64,000 bases of DNA, taken from contig NZ_JAGFNP010000006.1 in assembly GCF_017592475.1 (NCBI RefSeq), positions 6,995 through 70,994 of the forward strand, in the 5' to 3' direction. The stretch's first letter is position 1. Every line of letters begins with the position of its first letter. The stretch is from Glycomyces niveus (GTDB taxonomy: Bacteria; Actinomycetota; Actinomycetes; Mycobacteriales; Micromonosporaceae). The notes beneath the pieces were generated by a model that worked only from the letters and a program-made list of their open reading frames with translations, did not search any database and was not told the DNA's origin. The translations under genes were made by a program, and so were the position numbers. Positions 1 through 7,922 of the stretch are shown in pieces.

Positions 1-57
1 CGCGCTGGGTTCTTGGCCTAGGGGGCGCCCCGCTTTTTGGGGGGGGCCTGTTATTGG

Positions 58-83
58 GGGGCGGGGCCGATCGGCCCCGCCCC
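58..83 (-). terminator. GC-rich palindrome downstream of the 572-aa T7SS gene
   Basis: A perfect 13-bp palindrome (GGGGCGGGGCCGA and its complement) lies 15 bp past the stop codon of the leftward gene ending at 99. It is not followed by a clear T tract in the leftward direction, so termination is inferred from position and stem strength only. The remaining bases 1-57 show no gene. Confidence 0.45.
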
Positions 84-98
84 TCTTTCACGTCCCGG

Positions 99-1817
99 TC
101 AGTAGGTGCGCATGGGCGCGCCGAACATCTGCGCTTCGATGGAGGTCGGGGAGCACCACAGGTACCGCTCCTTCTGGCCCTTGCGGAGCATGGCGATCAT
201 GTCGTCGTGCAGCATCTGGAGCCATTGCAGCACTTCCTGGTTGACGCGGATCGCCGAGCGGGCGATCTGGGCCTCTTCGGCGGTGAGCCGCTGCAGGACG
301 GTCATGTGGGCCTCGCCGGTGAGCTCGTCCGCGTAGTTGGTCAGGCGCGGGAGCACGGTGAGCTGGGTGCGCCAGGGGCCGAGGACGGGCTTGGTCTGGG
401 AGCCGCGCTCGCCGACGTCGTAGACGTACAGCGCCGGGGAGTGCTGGCTGGCCTCGACCGTGACGGGCTGGTCGCCGTGCAGGACGGCGAGGCGGTCGTT
501 GCGGCCGGTCGCGGTCTCGCCCAGGCCGTTCCACTCCTGCGGGCGGGTGGTGCAGACCGCGACGCGGGTGCCGATCGCCAAGGCGCGGAAGACGAGCAGG
601 CGGGCGAGGTAGACGCCGCCGATGAGGTTGATGCGGGTCTCCTCCGGGCGGAAGAACGGGGCGACGACGGGCACCTGCTCGGCGTCGCGGCCGATGACGA
701 GGCCGGAGGGCGGGCTGGCGGAGGTCATGAGCTCCAGAGCCCGCGGGGTGGGGATCTGCGGGGCGGGCTTGACCGCTTCGACGGGGCGGCCCGCGTCGTT
801 GGCGGTCTCGACGGCGCGGTCGGTGACCGGGAGGCCGTAGACGGTGCCTTCGGTGGGGCCGGCGGAGACCGAGCCGATGCCGAAGAGGCCGGCCGAGGTC
901 GGCAGGGAGCTGACCGGGCCGCCGGTGATCGGGGCCGCGCCGGAGTACGGCATGCCCGAGTAGGGCTGGGCGGAGGCGGGCTGCGCGGAGAACGGCTGGC
1001 CTGAGATGGGCTGGCCGGACACCGGCTGCGCGGAGACCGGGGAGACCGAGGGGGCGCTGACGGGCGCGGCGGAGACCGGCGCGACCGACGGCTGGGACGG
1101 CTGCGCTTGCGGCTGCGGCGGTTGCGTCTGCGGTGAGGTGGGCAGCTGGTACTGCGGCTGCTGCTGCGGCCGGGGCGGTTGCGCCGCGGGCGGCTGTGCG
1201 GCCGGGGGCTGCGCCGGAGGCGGCGTGGCCCGGGCCGGGGCCGGCGGCTGCGCCGGAGGACGCTGCGGCTGCTGGTACTGCGGGGGCGAAGCCGGTTGCG
1301 GCGCTTGGCCTTGCGGCGACGGCGGGCGCATCTCGGGCGGGCGCGGCGTCTGCTGCTGCGGCGACATGGGCTGCTGCTGGGCCGGGCGCGGGGGCTGCGC
1401 GCCGCCGCGGGCGCTCACTGGCGGCTGCGGCGGGGAGACCGGGCGGCCCTGCGGTGCGGGCTGCTGGCCCTGGCGCGCACCGTAAACGGCGCCCTGCGCG
1501 GGCTGGCTGCCGGTCTGTCCGGGCTGGGCCTGCTGGCCAGGCTGGCTGCCGGTCTGTCCGGGCTGCCCCTGCTGGCCGTAGACGGCGCCTTGCGGGGGCT
1601 GCGCGCCGCCGCGGGCGCTCGGCGGAGGGGTGGCCGATCCGGCGCGGCCGATCTTGGCGGTGCCCGACGACTCGTCGTCGACGGCGCGGCGCTGGCCGCC
1701 CTGCTGCTCTTCGTCGTCGTCGGAGTGACGGCCGGTTCGGTGGGCGCCGCTCTGGTACGTGCCGCCCTGGTAGGTGCCGCCGCCGTAGACGTTGCCGTTG
1801 CTGTTGCGGTCGCTCAT
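99..1817 (-). CDS. T7SS-locus protein with Pro/Gln-rich N-terminus, unknown function
   Basis: This is a 572-aa protein whose ATG overlaps the eccE stop codon by 4 bp (ATGA), so the two are translationally coupled. Residues 1 to about 380 are low complexity, rich in Pro, Gln, Ser and Gly. They include recurring blocks such as GAVYGQQGQPGQ and QPVSGQPISGQP, so this half is probably disordered. The C-terminal ~190 residues are ordered in appearance, with GLVIGRD, FFRPEETRINLIGG and NYADELTGEAH segments. From memory, a similar C-terminal domain sits next to eccE in other non-mycobacterial ESX loci; its function is not known to me. No signal peptide or membrane segment is apparent, so a cytosolic accessory or scaffold role for the secretion machine is inferred. 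The start is fixed by the overlap. Confidence 0.8.
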   Translation of the reverse strand: MSDRNSNGNVYGGGTYQGGTYQSGAHRTGRHSDDDEEQQGGQRRAVDDESSGTAKIGRAGSATPPPSARGGAQPPQGAVYGQQGQPGQTGSQPGQQAQPGQTGSQPAQGAVYGARQGQQPAPQGRPVSPPQPPVSARGGAQPPRPAQQQPMSPQQQTPRPPEMRPPSPQGQAPQPASPPQYQQPQRPPAQPPAPARATPPPAQPPAAQPPAAQPPRPQQQPQYQLPTSPQTQPPQPQAQPSQPSVAPVSAAPVSAPSVSPVSAQPVSGQPISGQPFSAQPASAQPYSGMPYSGAAPITGGPVSSLPTSAGLFGIGSVSAGPTEGTVYGLPVTDRAVETANDAGRPVEAVKPAPQIPTPRALELMTSASPPSGLVIGRDAEQVPVVAPFFRPEETRINLIGGVYLARLLVFRALAIGTRVAVCTTRPQEWNGLGETATGRNDRLAVLHGDQPVTVEASQHSPALYVYDVGERGSQTKPVLGPWRTQLTVLPRLTNYADELTGEAHMTVLQRLTAEEAQIARSAIRVNQEVLQWLQMLHDDMIAMLRKGQKERYLWCSPTSIEAQMFGAPMRTY

Positions 1818-3070
1818 CGGGGGCCTCCTCCGGTGGGGGCGGATGCGTAGGCGGCGGGTCCGTGCTCGCCGTCGAGTCGCTGCAGGCGGACGCCGAGCTG
1901 GTCGGCGACGTTCAGCAGCTGGTTCTGGGCCGACTCCCAGGAGGACTGGTCGAGGGCGAGGCGCACGATCCCGTCGACGGCGAGCTGCCGCCCGGTGACG
2001 CGGCCGTCGGGGTTGACCTTGCCGTTCGCGCCCGCGGTGACGACGGTCGAGACGGTCACGAACGCGGCGGGCACGCCCGAGAGCGCGTCGCCGGTGCGGT
2101 GCAGGGACACGGCGTCGGTGGGCCACTTGGTGATCCGGTAGGCGACGTGGCGCAGGCCGTCCGCGTACCAGTGGCTCCACTCTTCGGCGGTGCGCTCGCC
2201 CGGGACCGGCGCGAACGCCACACCGAGCGACTGCGAGACCGCTTCGCGGACGCCTTCGGCGTCGAGGATGCGGTTCGGGACGCCCACGTTCCCGAGGAGC
2301 TTGCTCACGCGCTGCGAAGTGCTCGCCAGCGCCTTGTACACGCCGTCGACCTCGCCGCCGCGCTCGGCGGTGGCTTCGCGGGCGTCGCGGGCGCCGAGGC
2401 GCACGGCGAGCCAGGCCTTGTGGTGGACGACGGCGGGGTAGTCGCCGAGGAGCTCGCGGTAGGAGCGGGAGGCGGGGCTGTTGTCGTAGGCGCTCAGGCC
2501 GACCGGGGTGGTGTGGCCGATGAGCTGGACGGCGGTGACGGGCACGGAGGTCTCGTCGAAGAGCCGTTCGAGGCGCTCGAGCGGGATCGCCTTGGTGCCT
2601 TCGTCGGTGGTGCCGATCTCGATGACGGAGAACCAGCCGCCGTTGTCGTGGCCGATGCCGACGTTTTCGTCGCGGTCCTCGATGCCGGTGATGCCGAGGT
2701 CGGGGGCGATGCGGTGGAGGACCTCGGTGAGCTGCGCGGGGTCGAGGGCGCGGATGCGCCGCTTCATGCGGGACTTGAGCGGCCAGGTCTGGTACCACCA
2801 GTAGTCGCCCTTGCGCCAGAACACGATCACGAGGATGATCAGCGCGACGCCGCCGCCGGCGGCGCCGGGGATCATGCCGAACGCGAAGCTCCCCAGCGCG
2901 AGTGTGAGCGCCAGCTCGATGGTGATGAGCTGCGCGACCGTGAGCGGGCCGAGCCTGCCGGTCGAACGGGTCGTGAACACGACCGACTCGCCGGGGGTCG
3001 GGCCGTTCCCCTGCTGGGCTTGCACGGACGCGGTGCCGCGAGCTTGCTGTTGGGCCTGCAGCATCGTCAT
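1814..3070 (-). CDS. eccE: Type VII secretion protein EccE
   Basis: This 418-aa protein has two closely spaced N-terminal membrane helices (about residues 43-85, ALTLALGSFAFGMIP and GGGVALIILVIVFW) followed by a basic stretch and a large soluble domain. That is the EccE plan. In characterised ESX systems EccE lies at the periphery of the EccBCDE inner-membrane complex. I chose the ATG at 3070 because GGAG sits 9 bp upstream and the next codons give the expected N-terminus; a longer frame reaching 3292 would overlap the divergent mycosin gene. It is translationally coupled to the downstream 572-aa protein. The family call rests on topology, length and context, since EccE is poorly conserved in sequence. 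Confidence 0.85.
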   Translation of the reverse strand: MTMLQAQQQARGTASVQAQQGNGPTPGESVVFTTRSTGRLGPLTVAQLITIELALTLALGSFAFGMIPGAAGGGVALIILVIVFWRKGDYWWYQTWPLKSRMKRRIRALDPAQLTEVLHRIAPDLGITGIEDRDENVGIGHDNGGWFSVIEIGTTDEGTKAIPLERLERLFDETSVPVTAVQLIGHTTPVGLSAYDNSPASRSYRELLGDYPAVVHHKAWLAVRLGARDAREATAERGGEVDGVYKALASTSQRVSKLLGNVGVPNRILDAEGVREAVSQSLGVAFAPVPGERTAEEWSHWYADGLRHVAYRITKWPTDAVSLHRTGDALSGVPAAFVTVSTVVTAGANGKVNPDGRVTGRQLAVDGIVRLALDQSSWESAQNQLLNVADQLGVRLQRLDGEHGPAAYASAPTGGGPR

Positions 3071-3176
3071 GGGCGACGTCTCCAAGATGAAGGTGAGTGG
3101 TCGTATCCATCGTATGCGGACGAGTCCACCTCTTGGTCCCCCGCCCTTCCGGTGTTTCGCGCGGATACGGGTGGAC

Positions 3177-3211
3177 CTGTCCGCTGGTTTCGCGGCGTTA
3201 GACTGACCGGG
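3177..3211 (+). promoter_or_regulatory. Candidate leaderless promoter of mycosin 1
   Basis: A -10-like TAGACT at 3199-3204 places the expected transcript start at about 3211, which is the G of the GTG start codon. No Shine-Dalgarno sequence precedes that GTG, so the gene is probably leaderless. No convincing -35 box is visible. Confidence 0.4.
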
Positions 3212-4584
3212 TGCGATTCCTCCCGCGTATACCTCTCTATTCCGCCGCTGCCGCAATGGCCGCGGTCGGGACGCTTCTGCTGGCCACCACACCTGCTCAG
3301 GCGCAGCAGGACGGGTGGAACCTCGAGATGGCGCCTGCAGACGAGCGGGGTCCGTGCGTTCCGATCGAGAAGGACGGCGAGTCGCTCAACCAGTGGCCTT
3401 GGGCGCGAACGTTCATCGGGCTGGACCAGGCGCAGCAGTACAACCGGGGCACGTTCGAGACGGGCAGCAAAGAGGGGGCCCCGGTGACGATCGCCGTCAT
3501 CGACTCCGGCGTCGACTCCCGGCGCGCCGCCGACGTGTTCGGTTCGCGGCTGCTGTCGGGATACGACTGGTGGGACGAGAACTCGAAGGGCCAGTGCGAT
3601 TCGTCCGAGGACGGGCACGGCACCGCGGTGGCGGCGATCGCGGCGGGGAACCGCCTCGGCAGCAATGACGACTTCGTGGGCGTCGCGCCTGAGGCGAACA
3701 TCTTGCCGATCAGGTTGTTCGCCGGCGGGGACGGCGGCGACGAGCAGAAGAGCCGAATAGTCGCCAAGGGCATCCGGGACGCGGTCGACCACGGAGCCGA
3801 CGTCGTCAACGTGTCGTCGGTGATGCTGGCGACGCAGGAGCTCGCGGACGCGGTAGCGTACGCCACCAGCAAGAATGTCGTCATCGTGGCCGCGAGCGGT
3901 AACGACACGAAGCACATGGACGACAAGAACATCGAAGCGGACAAGCAGACGTTCTACCCCGCCAACTACCCGGAGGTCATCGCGGTGGGGGCGCACAACA
4001 TGGACGGGAACTGGTACGCGGAGAGCAACTTCGGCGACAACCTCGACCTGCTCGCGCCCGGCCATGGCCTGTCGTACCCGTTCGCGGCGGGCGAGTGGCA
4101 GGAAGGCAGCGGCACCAGCTTCGCCGCGCCGTTCGTGGCCGGGGCGGCCGCGCTGCTCAAGGGCCAGTTCGGGGCCGAGGCGACACCGGCCTGGATCCAG
4201 CAGCGTCTGCAGCAGACGGCGATCCACCCGCCGAACGAGTTCAACATGTATCAGGGGCACGGGATCCTGAACGTGGCCGCGGCGCTCACCGCGCCGGTGG
4301 ACGAAGCGGCGGTCACCTCGCCGACGGTGACCGACGAAGTGAGTGAAGAGCCGACCCAGATCCCGACCACGGAGGACGACCGCGAGTACGTGGCCTGGCT
4401 CGACCCGGACTACGACCCGCTGCGCACCGAGAAGGCGATCGCCTGGGGGAGCGTGGGTGGCTCGATCGTGCTCGTCACGCTCGTGATGGTGCTGAAGAAG
4501 ATCGTGCCGAAGGGCCGCAAGCGCGGCTGGAGGCCGGGCACTCGGAAGACCGACATCGTCCCGGCGAAGGCCGCGACCGAGTAA
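3211..4584 (+). CDS. mycP: Mycosin 1, type VII secretion-associated subtilisin-like protease
   Basis: This 457-aa S8 peptidase starts with a cleavable signal peptide (residues 1-31, ending TPAQAQ). The catalytic triad is intact: Asp98 in IAVIDSGV, His136 in DGHGTAV and Ser303 in GSGTSFAAP, with oxyanion Asn231 in AASGN. A C-terminal membrane helix (about residues 410-430) and a basic tail (KGRKRGWRPGTRK) anchor it with the catalytic domain outside. Mycosins associate with the EccBCDE complex and are needed for secretion; known mycobacterial examples cleave few substrates. It is divergent from eccE across 140 bp. The GTG start gives the signal peptide directly and is probably leaderless. The window holds a second mycosin at 7923-9425. 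Confidence 0.93.
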   Translation: MRFLPRIPLYSAAAAMAAVGTLLLATTPAQAQQDGWNLEMAPADERGPCVPIEKDGESLNQWPWARTFIGLDQAQQYNRGTFETGSKEGAPVTIAVIDSGVDSRRAADVFGSRLLSGYDWWDENSKGQCDSSEDGHGTAVAAIAAGNRLGSNDDFVGVAPEANILPIRLFAGGDGGDEQKSRIVAKGIRDAVDHGADVVNVSSVMLATQELADAVAYATSKNVVIVAASGNDTKHMDDKNIEADKQTFYPANYPEVIAVGAHNMDGNWYAESNFGDNLDLLAPGHGLSYPFAAGEWQEGSGTSFAAPFVAGAAALLKGQFGAEATPAWIQQRLQQTAIHPPNEFNMYQGHGILNVAAALTAPVDEAAVTSPTVTDEVSEEPTQIPTTEDDREYVAWLDPDYDPLRTEKAIAWGSVGGSIVLVTLVMVLKKIVPKGRKRGWRPGTRKTDIVPAKAATE

Positions 4585-4600
4585 GCGAAGCTTGGTGATC

Positions 4601-4625
4601 GGGCGGGGCCGGCGCGGTCCCGCCC
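4601..4625 (+). terminator. Terminator after mycosin 1
   Basis: A 10-bp stem (GGGCGGGGCC paired with GGTCCCGCCC, one G-T pair) begins 16 bp after the mycosin stop and is followed by TTTCG. It fits a rho-independent terminator of high-GC type. Confidence 0.6.
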
Positions 4626-4681
4626 TTTCGCGTTCCTGTGCCTCATCCGGGTTCCGGTCGTGTCTGCTTCGGGCATGAAGA

Positions 4682-4713
4682 AACCCGGGCCGTCCTGGCG
4701 GACTACCCGGGTT
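4682..4713 (-). terminator. Terminator after the WXG100 pair
   Basis: The stem AACCCGGG/CCCGGGTT lies about 30 bp past the leftward WXG100 gene ending at 4742. Read leftward it is followed by a T-rich TTTCTTC, as expected for a terminator of that operon. Confidence 0.5.
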
Positions 4714-4741
4714 CCTGTCGTCTTCGAGCTTGGGGAAGCTG

Positions 4742-5029
4742 CTACCCGCCGAAGCGAGAGGCGTTCGCGCGCTCGGTCTCCTCGTAGCGTTCTTTCGCGT
4801 TGTTGACAGCGCGACCGACGGCTTCGAGGATGTCGTTGATCTTGGCGTACGCGGCGTCCCACTGGGCCTTGGCCTCTTCGTAGGCCGCCTTGTCGGCACC
4901 TTCCCAGTCGAGGGCTTCGAGCTGCGTCCGGAGGTCGGCGAGCGTGCTGGTCATCTCACCAGCCTGCGACGCGATCTCGGCGGTAGCCGCATCGAGCTCC
5001 TCGTAGCTCATGGCAATACGAGAACCCAT
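4742..5029 (-). CDS. WXG100 family protein (ESAT-6/CFP-10-like), downstream partner
   Basis: This 95-aa protein has the family length and a central Trp42-Glu43-Gly44 turn between two predicted helices. It ends with a YxxxE secretion-type motif (Tyr82 to Glu86, RYEETERANA). WXG100 proteins form helical-hairpin dimers exported by the EccC motor, and the YxxxD/E motif of one partner usually directs the dimer to EccC. An AGAGGTG ribosome binding site precedes the ATG. It lies 36 bp downstream of a second WXG100 gene that lacks the motif, so the two probably form a heterodimer. Which partner matches EsxA or EsxB cannot be settled from sequence alone. Confidence 0.92.
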   Translation of the reverse strand: MGSRIAMSYEELDAATAEIASQAGEMTSTLADLRTQLEALDWEGADKAAYEEAKAQWDAAYAKINDILEAVGRAVNNAKERYEETERANASRFGG

Positions 5030-5065
5030 GATTCACCTCTTTCCTTAGGGTCGGGGAAGTAGTAG

Positions 5066-5371
5066 TTAGAGTTCGCCTTCGAAGGCGCTGAAGTCGGACT
5101 GCGACGCGGCGTCCTGCTCGGCCTGCTGGGCAGCCGAGGAGTCGAGGCTGTCGGCGATGTCCTGGAGCGCGTCGAGGAGCTTCGCGGCCTCGGAGTCCCA
5201 GAGCGTCATGGTCTGGTTGAACGCGGCAGCACCCTGGCCCGTCCATGAAGCGGCGAGCTCGTCGCAGAGGGCCTTCAGGCGGTCGAGGTTGCCGTCGACC
5301 GAAAGCTTGGCGTTGACCACGTCAGTCGCTGCTTGGGCGACTGTCTCTGTGTCCATTGCGACACCGGCCAT
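5066..5371 (-). CDS. WXG100 family protein (ESAT-6/CFP-10-like), upstream partner
   Basis: This 101-aa protein has a WXG motif at Trp43-Thr44-Gly45, flanked by two amphipathic helices, and an acidic C-terminus (SDFSAFEGEL) without a YxxxD/E motif. It is the first gene of a two-gene leftward operon with the WXG100 gene at 4742-5029. A near-perfect GGAGGTG sits 5 bp before the ATG, in keeping with strong expression. It is likely the co-secreted partner of its neighbour, carried out on the other subunit's export signal. A single Cys36 is present in helix 1. Confidence 0.92.
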   Translation of the reverse strand: MAGVAMDTETVAQAATDVVNAKLSVDGNLDRLKALCDELAASWTGQGAAAFNQTMTLWDSEAAKLLDALQDIADSLDSSAAQQAEQDAASQSDFSAFEGEL

Positions 5372-5891
5372 ATTTCACCTCCAAGTGATAAACCGGGGCT
5401 GAGGCGCTAGGGACCTAGGCCTGCAGGGGTATCCCAGTGAGTTTTTGATCGATTCCGCAGTCACCATAACCCGTCCGTGCAAACTCACCGGGTTGGCGGT
5501 GCGCCTCTGAGTTTACAAGCATCGGGCCAGGCCGTGTATCCCCACTTTGTGCCAGCTCCGCAGGTCCGTTTCCCCCGATCGGGTGAGCCAGAGAGACGGG
5601 ATGTTCGGTTGCGACGCAAGGGGTGCGCAAACCGGGTCAAGCGGGGTGAACGGTCGGCCGCAGAACGGGGCGCGAGCCGGCCGCCGAATGTCGCCGAAGG
5701 CAGAGAACATTCCAGGTGGCGGCGGGTGTCCACCTGCTCCCGCTTTCGTGCCATGCGAGACGGCCTGTTCGGTCTCAGTGGCCGCAGCTCGGTATGCTGG
5801 TATGAGCACTAGTCGAGCGACCCTGCCCTCCGCGTCACGCCGAACGGCCCGGGTCGATATCCCCCGTAAACCCGACGATTGTACTGAGGTG
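5372..5891. other. 520-bp divergent intergenic region
   Basis: This region separates the leftward WXG100 operon from the rightward 205-aa gene and must hold both promoters. Reading frames here lack plausible protein sequence. I could not assign -35/-10 boxes with confidence. It is less GC-rich in patches, such as 5440-5530, than the flanking genes. Confidence 0.6.
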
Positions 5892-6509
5892 ATGACGTTG
5901 GCGGACCCCGACGCTGTCGGCTACACGGCCAGCTACGACGCGAGCGAAGGCCTGTACACGGTCACGAACACCGCGACCAACCAGACGACTCAGATGACCG
6001 AGGAGTCCTTCGACGAGTTCATCTCCAAGATGGACACGACCATTCAGGACCTCGGGCTCTTCCGGAACCGCGTCCTCGACGGCACCGTCGTCACCATCCG
6101 CGAGAGCTGGAACCAGGACTACCTCAGCATGGGCGCCATGCAGGAGGTCGACGCGCTCAACCTCAAGCTCGGCGGCTTCGACGACGCGCTCGAGCTCCAG
6201 GAGGCGTACCGGACGGTCTTCTACCCTTCGCGCGCAGAGCAACTCGACCGGGTCGTGCACGGCCTGGACACGGGCCGCGTGGTCAGCGAGGACATCAAGA
6301 ACAGCTACCTGGAGAACGACGGCAACGTCTCGGCCGACGTGGTCAACATCCAGAGCGAGTTCGACAGCAAGGCCGGCGGCATCACGGCCGGCGATGTGGA
6401 CGAGGCCCGCTCGGAGAACACCCGCGGCGACGACATGCCCGCCACCGGCAACCAGCCTGGCGCCGACGGGACTGGCACCGGCACGGAAGAGCAGCCCCGG
6501 GTGCTCTAG
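5892..6509 (+). CDS. 205-aa protein of unknown function paired with a WXG/PPE-like protein
   Basis: I do not recognise a family. The protein is acidic and mostly helical in appearance. It has an N-terminal segment that may be beta (VGYTASYDASEGLYTVTNT), a helical middle with FISKMDTTIQDLGLFRN and LNLKLGGFDDALELQEAY, and a Gly/Thr-rich tail. It contains no WXG motif, signal peptide or membrane segment. The next gene starts 46 bp downstream and encodes a WXG/PPE-like protein, so this may be its dimer partner or dedicated chaperone; that is inference. I chose the ATG at 5892; GTG at 5889 is an alternative, and the frame stays open further upstream without protein-like sequence. Confidence 0.7.
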   Translation: MTLADPDAVGYTASYDASEGLYTVTNTATNQTTQMTEESFDEFISKMDTTIQDLGLFRNRVLDGTVVTIRESWNQDYLSMGAMQEVDALNLKLGGFDDALELQEAYRTVFYPSRAEQLDRVVHGLDTGRVVSEDIKNSYLENDGNVSADVVNIQSEFDSKAGGITAGDVDEARSENTRGDDMPATGNQPGADGTGTGTEEQPRVL

Positions 6510-6555
6510 TCCTCGTTCATCGTTGAAGACCTGACCCCCCAAGGAAGGAGTCGAG

Positions 6556-7809
6556 ATGGTCGCTAAAGGCAAAGGTGTCGACTACTACAAGAGCACCTAT
6601 ACCCACCAGCAGCTCTGGGACATGCTCCACGAAGGCGACGACTACACCGTCGAGCAAGCGGGCTACATCTGGGTCTCTGCCGCCAGCGGAATGAAGGCCG
6701 CCCGCGAGGAACTCACCACGCACGTTTCTTCACTGCGCCTGCAGTGGAGCGGGCCTGCCTCGGATGAGTTCCACGGCCGTATGGAACTCGTCAAGCAGTA
6801 CAGCGTCGAATCTGAAGAGGGCATGAAGACGGCCGGGGACACGAAGATCCCCCGCCTAGCCGAACACCTGAAGAGCGCCCAGGAACGGGCCAACGCATAC
6901 CCCGAGTTCGGCTCCCTCAACCCGATGTACATCGACGAGTACGAGGATTGGGTCGAGAGCAAGAAGAAGGTCGACCCTGCAAGCGCTGAAGCGCAGTCGA
7001 AGAAGACTCAGTGGCAGCAGGAGTATCAGACAGACCTCAACAATCGGCACGAAGCCATGGCTCAGATCGTTGCTGACCTCGGTGACGAGTACGCACGGGC
7101 GAAGGAGGAGACTTTCGGCGAGCTGCCGCCGCCTCCTCCGAGTGACATGCCCGGCAACAACACCTACACGAAGCCGACCGGCGGCATCTTCTCCGAGACC
7201 GCGCTGAACTCGTCGAACTCGACGGGGAGTGTCCCTGCTGACCAGTCCGCGGACCTCGACGGCGACGGCTTCGCGGACGCTCCCGGCGACGACCTCGATC
7301 CCGTTGAGGGCGACTGGAACTACGGTTCCTACGACGACGTCGACAACACCAACGTGACCGGTGGTCTGGCCGGCGGTGGCGTCATTCCCGCTGGTGGTGG
7401 CGGCACCGTCACCACCTCTGGCGGCACTGGCATGGGCGGCTCCTCGCTCCCTGGCGGCACAGGGCTGTTCGGTCCGTCCCAGGGTGCCGGTTCGACCTCG
7501 GGCCGCGGCGCCGGGACCAGCCCGGCTCGCGCCGGCGCGAACGGCGGCAAGCCCGGCTCGAGCCCCGCTCGTTCAGGCGCGGGCAGCAACTCCCGAGGTA
7601 ACACCGGGAGCCGCCTCTCGCAGTCGAGCCGCAACGCGATCGGCCGTGGCGGCAGCGGGAACAACCCCCGTGGCGGCACCCGCTCCGGGTACCACGACGA
7701 TGACGACGAAGAGACCTACACCCGTGAGACCTGGCTGCGGGAGGACGATGTCGACTGGAGCCAGAACAACGTCCGTCGCGAGGAACTCGACGACGATGAC
7801 GACGACTGA
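6556..7809 (+). CDS. Large WXG/PPE-like type VII secretion substrate
   Basis: This 417-aa protein has a helical N-terminal domain (about residues 1-190) with Trp64-Ser65-Gly66 in the turn of a WXG-type hairpin and another Trp39 before it. Helical segments rich in charged residues follow, then a PPPPPPS hinge near residue 195. The long second half is Gly/Ser/Ala-rich and low complexity, and the tail is very acidic (HDDDDEETYTRETW, ending DDDDDD). A YxxxD-type motif occurs in GYHDDDDEE. This plan matches the long WXG or PPE-like substrates of non-mycobacterial ESX loci. An excellent AAGGAAGGAG precedes the ATG. It probably forms an operon with the 205-aa gene just upstream and ends at a strong terminator. 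Confidence 0.8.
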   Translation: MVAKGKGVDYYKSTYTHQQLWDMLHEGDDYTVEQAGYIWVSAASGMKAAREELTTHVSSLRLQWSGPASDEFHGRMELVKQYSVESEEGMKTAGDTKIPRLAEHLKSAQERANAYPEFGSLNPMYIDEYEDWVESKKKVDPASAEAQSKKTQWQQEYQTDLNNRHEAMAQIVADLGDEYARAKEETFGELPPPPPSDMPGNNTYTKPTGGIFSETALNSSNSTGSVPADQSADLDGDGFADAPGDDLDPVEGDWNYGSYDDVDNTNVTGGLAGGGVIPAGGGGTVTTSGGTGMGGSSLPGGTGLFGPSQGAGSTSGRGAGTSPARAGANGGKPGSSPARSGAGSNSRGNTGSRLSQSSRNAIGRGGSGNNPRGGTRSGYHDDDDEETYTRETWLREDDVDWSQNNVRREELDDDDDD

Positions 7810-7828
7810 CAGCCGCTGATCGACGTGT

Positions 7829-7860
7829 GAGGGGCGGACGGCTTAGGCCGTCCGCCCCTC
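7829..7860 (+). terminator. Terminator after the WXG/PPE-like gene
   Basis: A perfect 14-bp stem (GAGGGGCGGACGGC and its complement) with a TTAG loop lies 19 bp past the stop and is followed by GCTTCTTT. It is a good intrinsic terminator for the rightward gene. Confidence 0.75.
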
Positions 7861-7879
7861 GCTTCTTTGACGAAACCAT

Positions 7880-7912
7880 AAGGGCCTCATGCGCGGCGCG
7901 CATGAGGCCCTT
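7880..7912 (-). terminator. Terminator after mycosin 2
   Basis: A perfect 15-bp stem (AAGGGCCTCATGCGC and its complement) with a GGC loop lies 10 bp past the leftward mycosin stop. Leftward it is followed by TTATGGTTTC. Together with the hairpin at 7829-7860 it insulates two convergent genes. Confidence 0.7.
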
Positions 7913-7922
7913 GATTTAAGGC

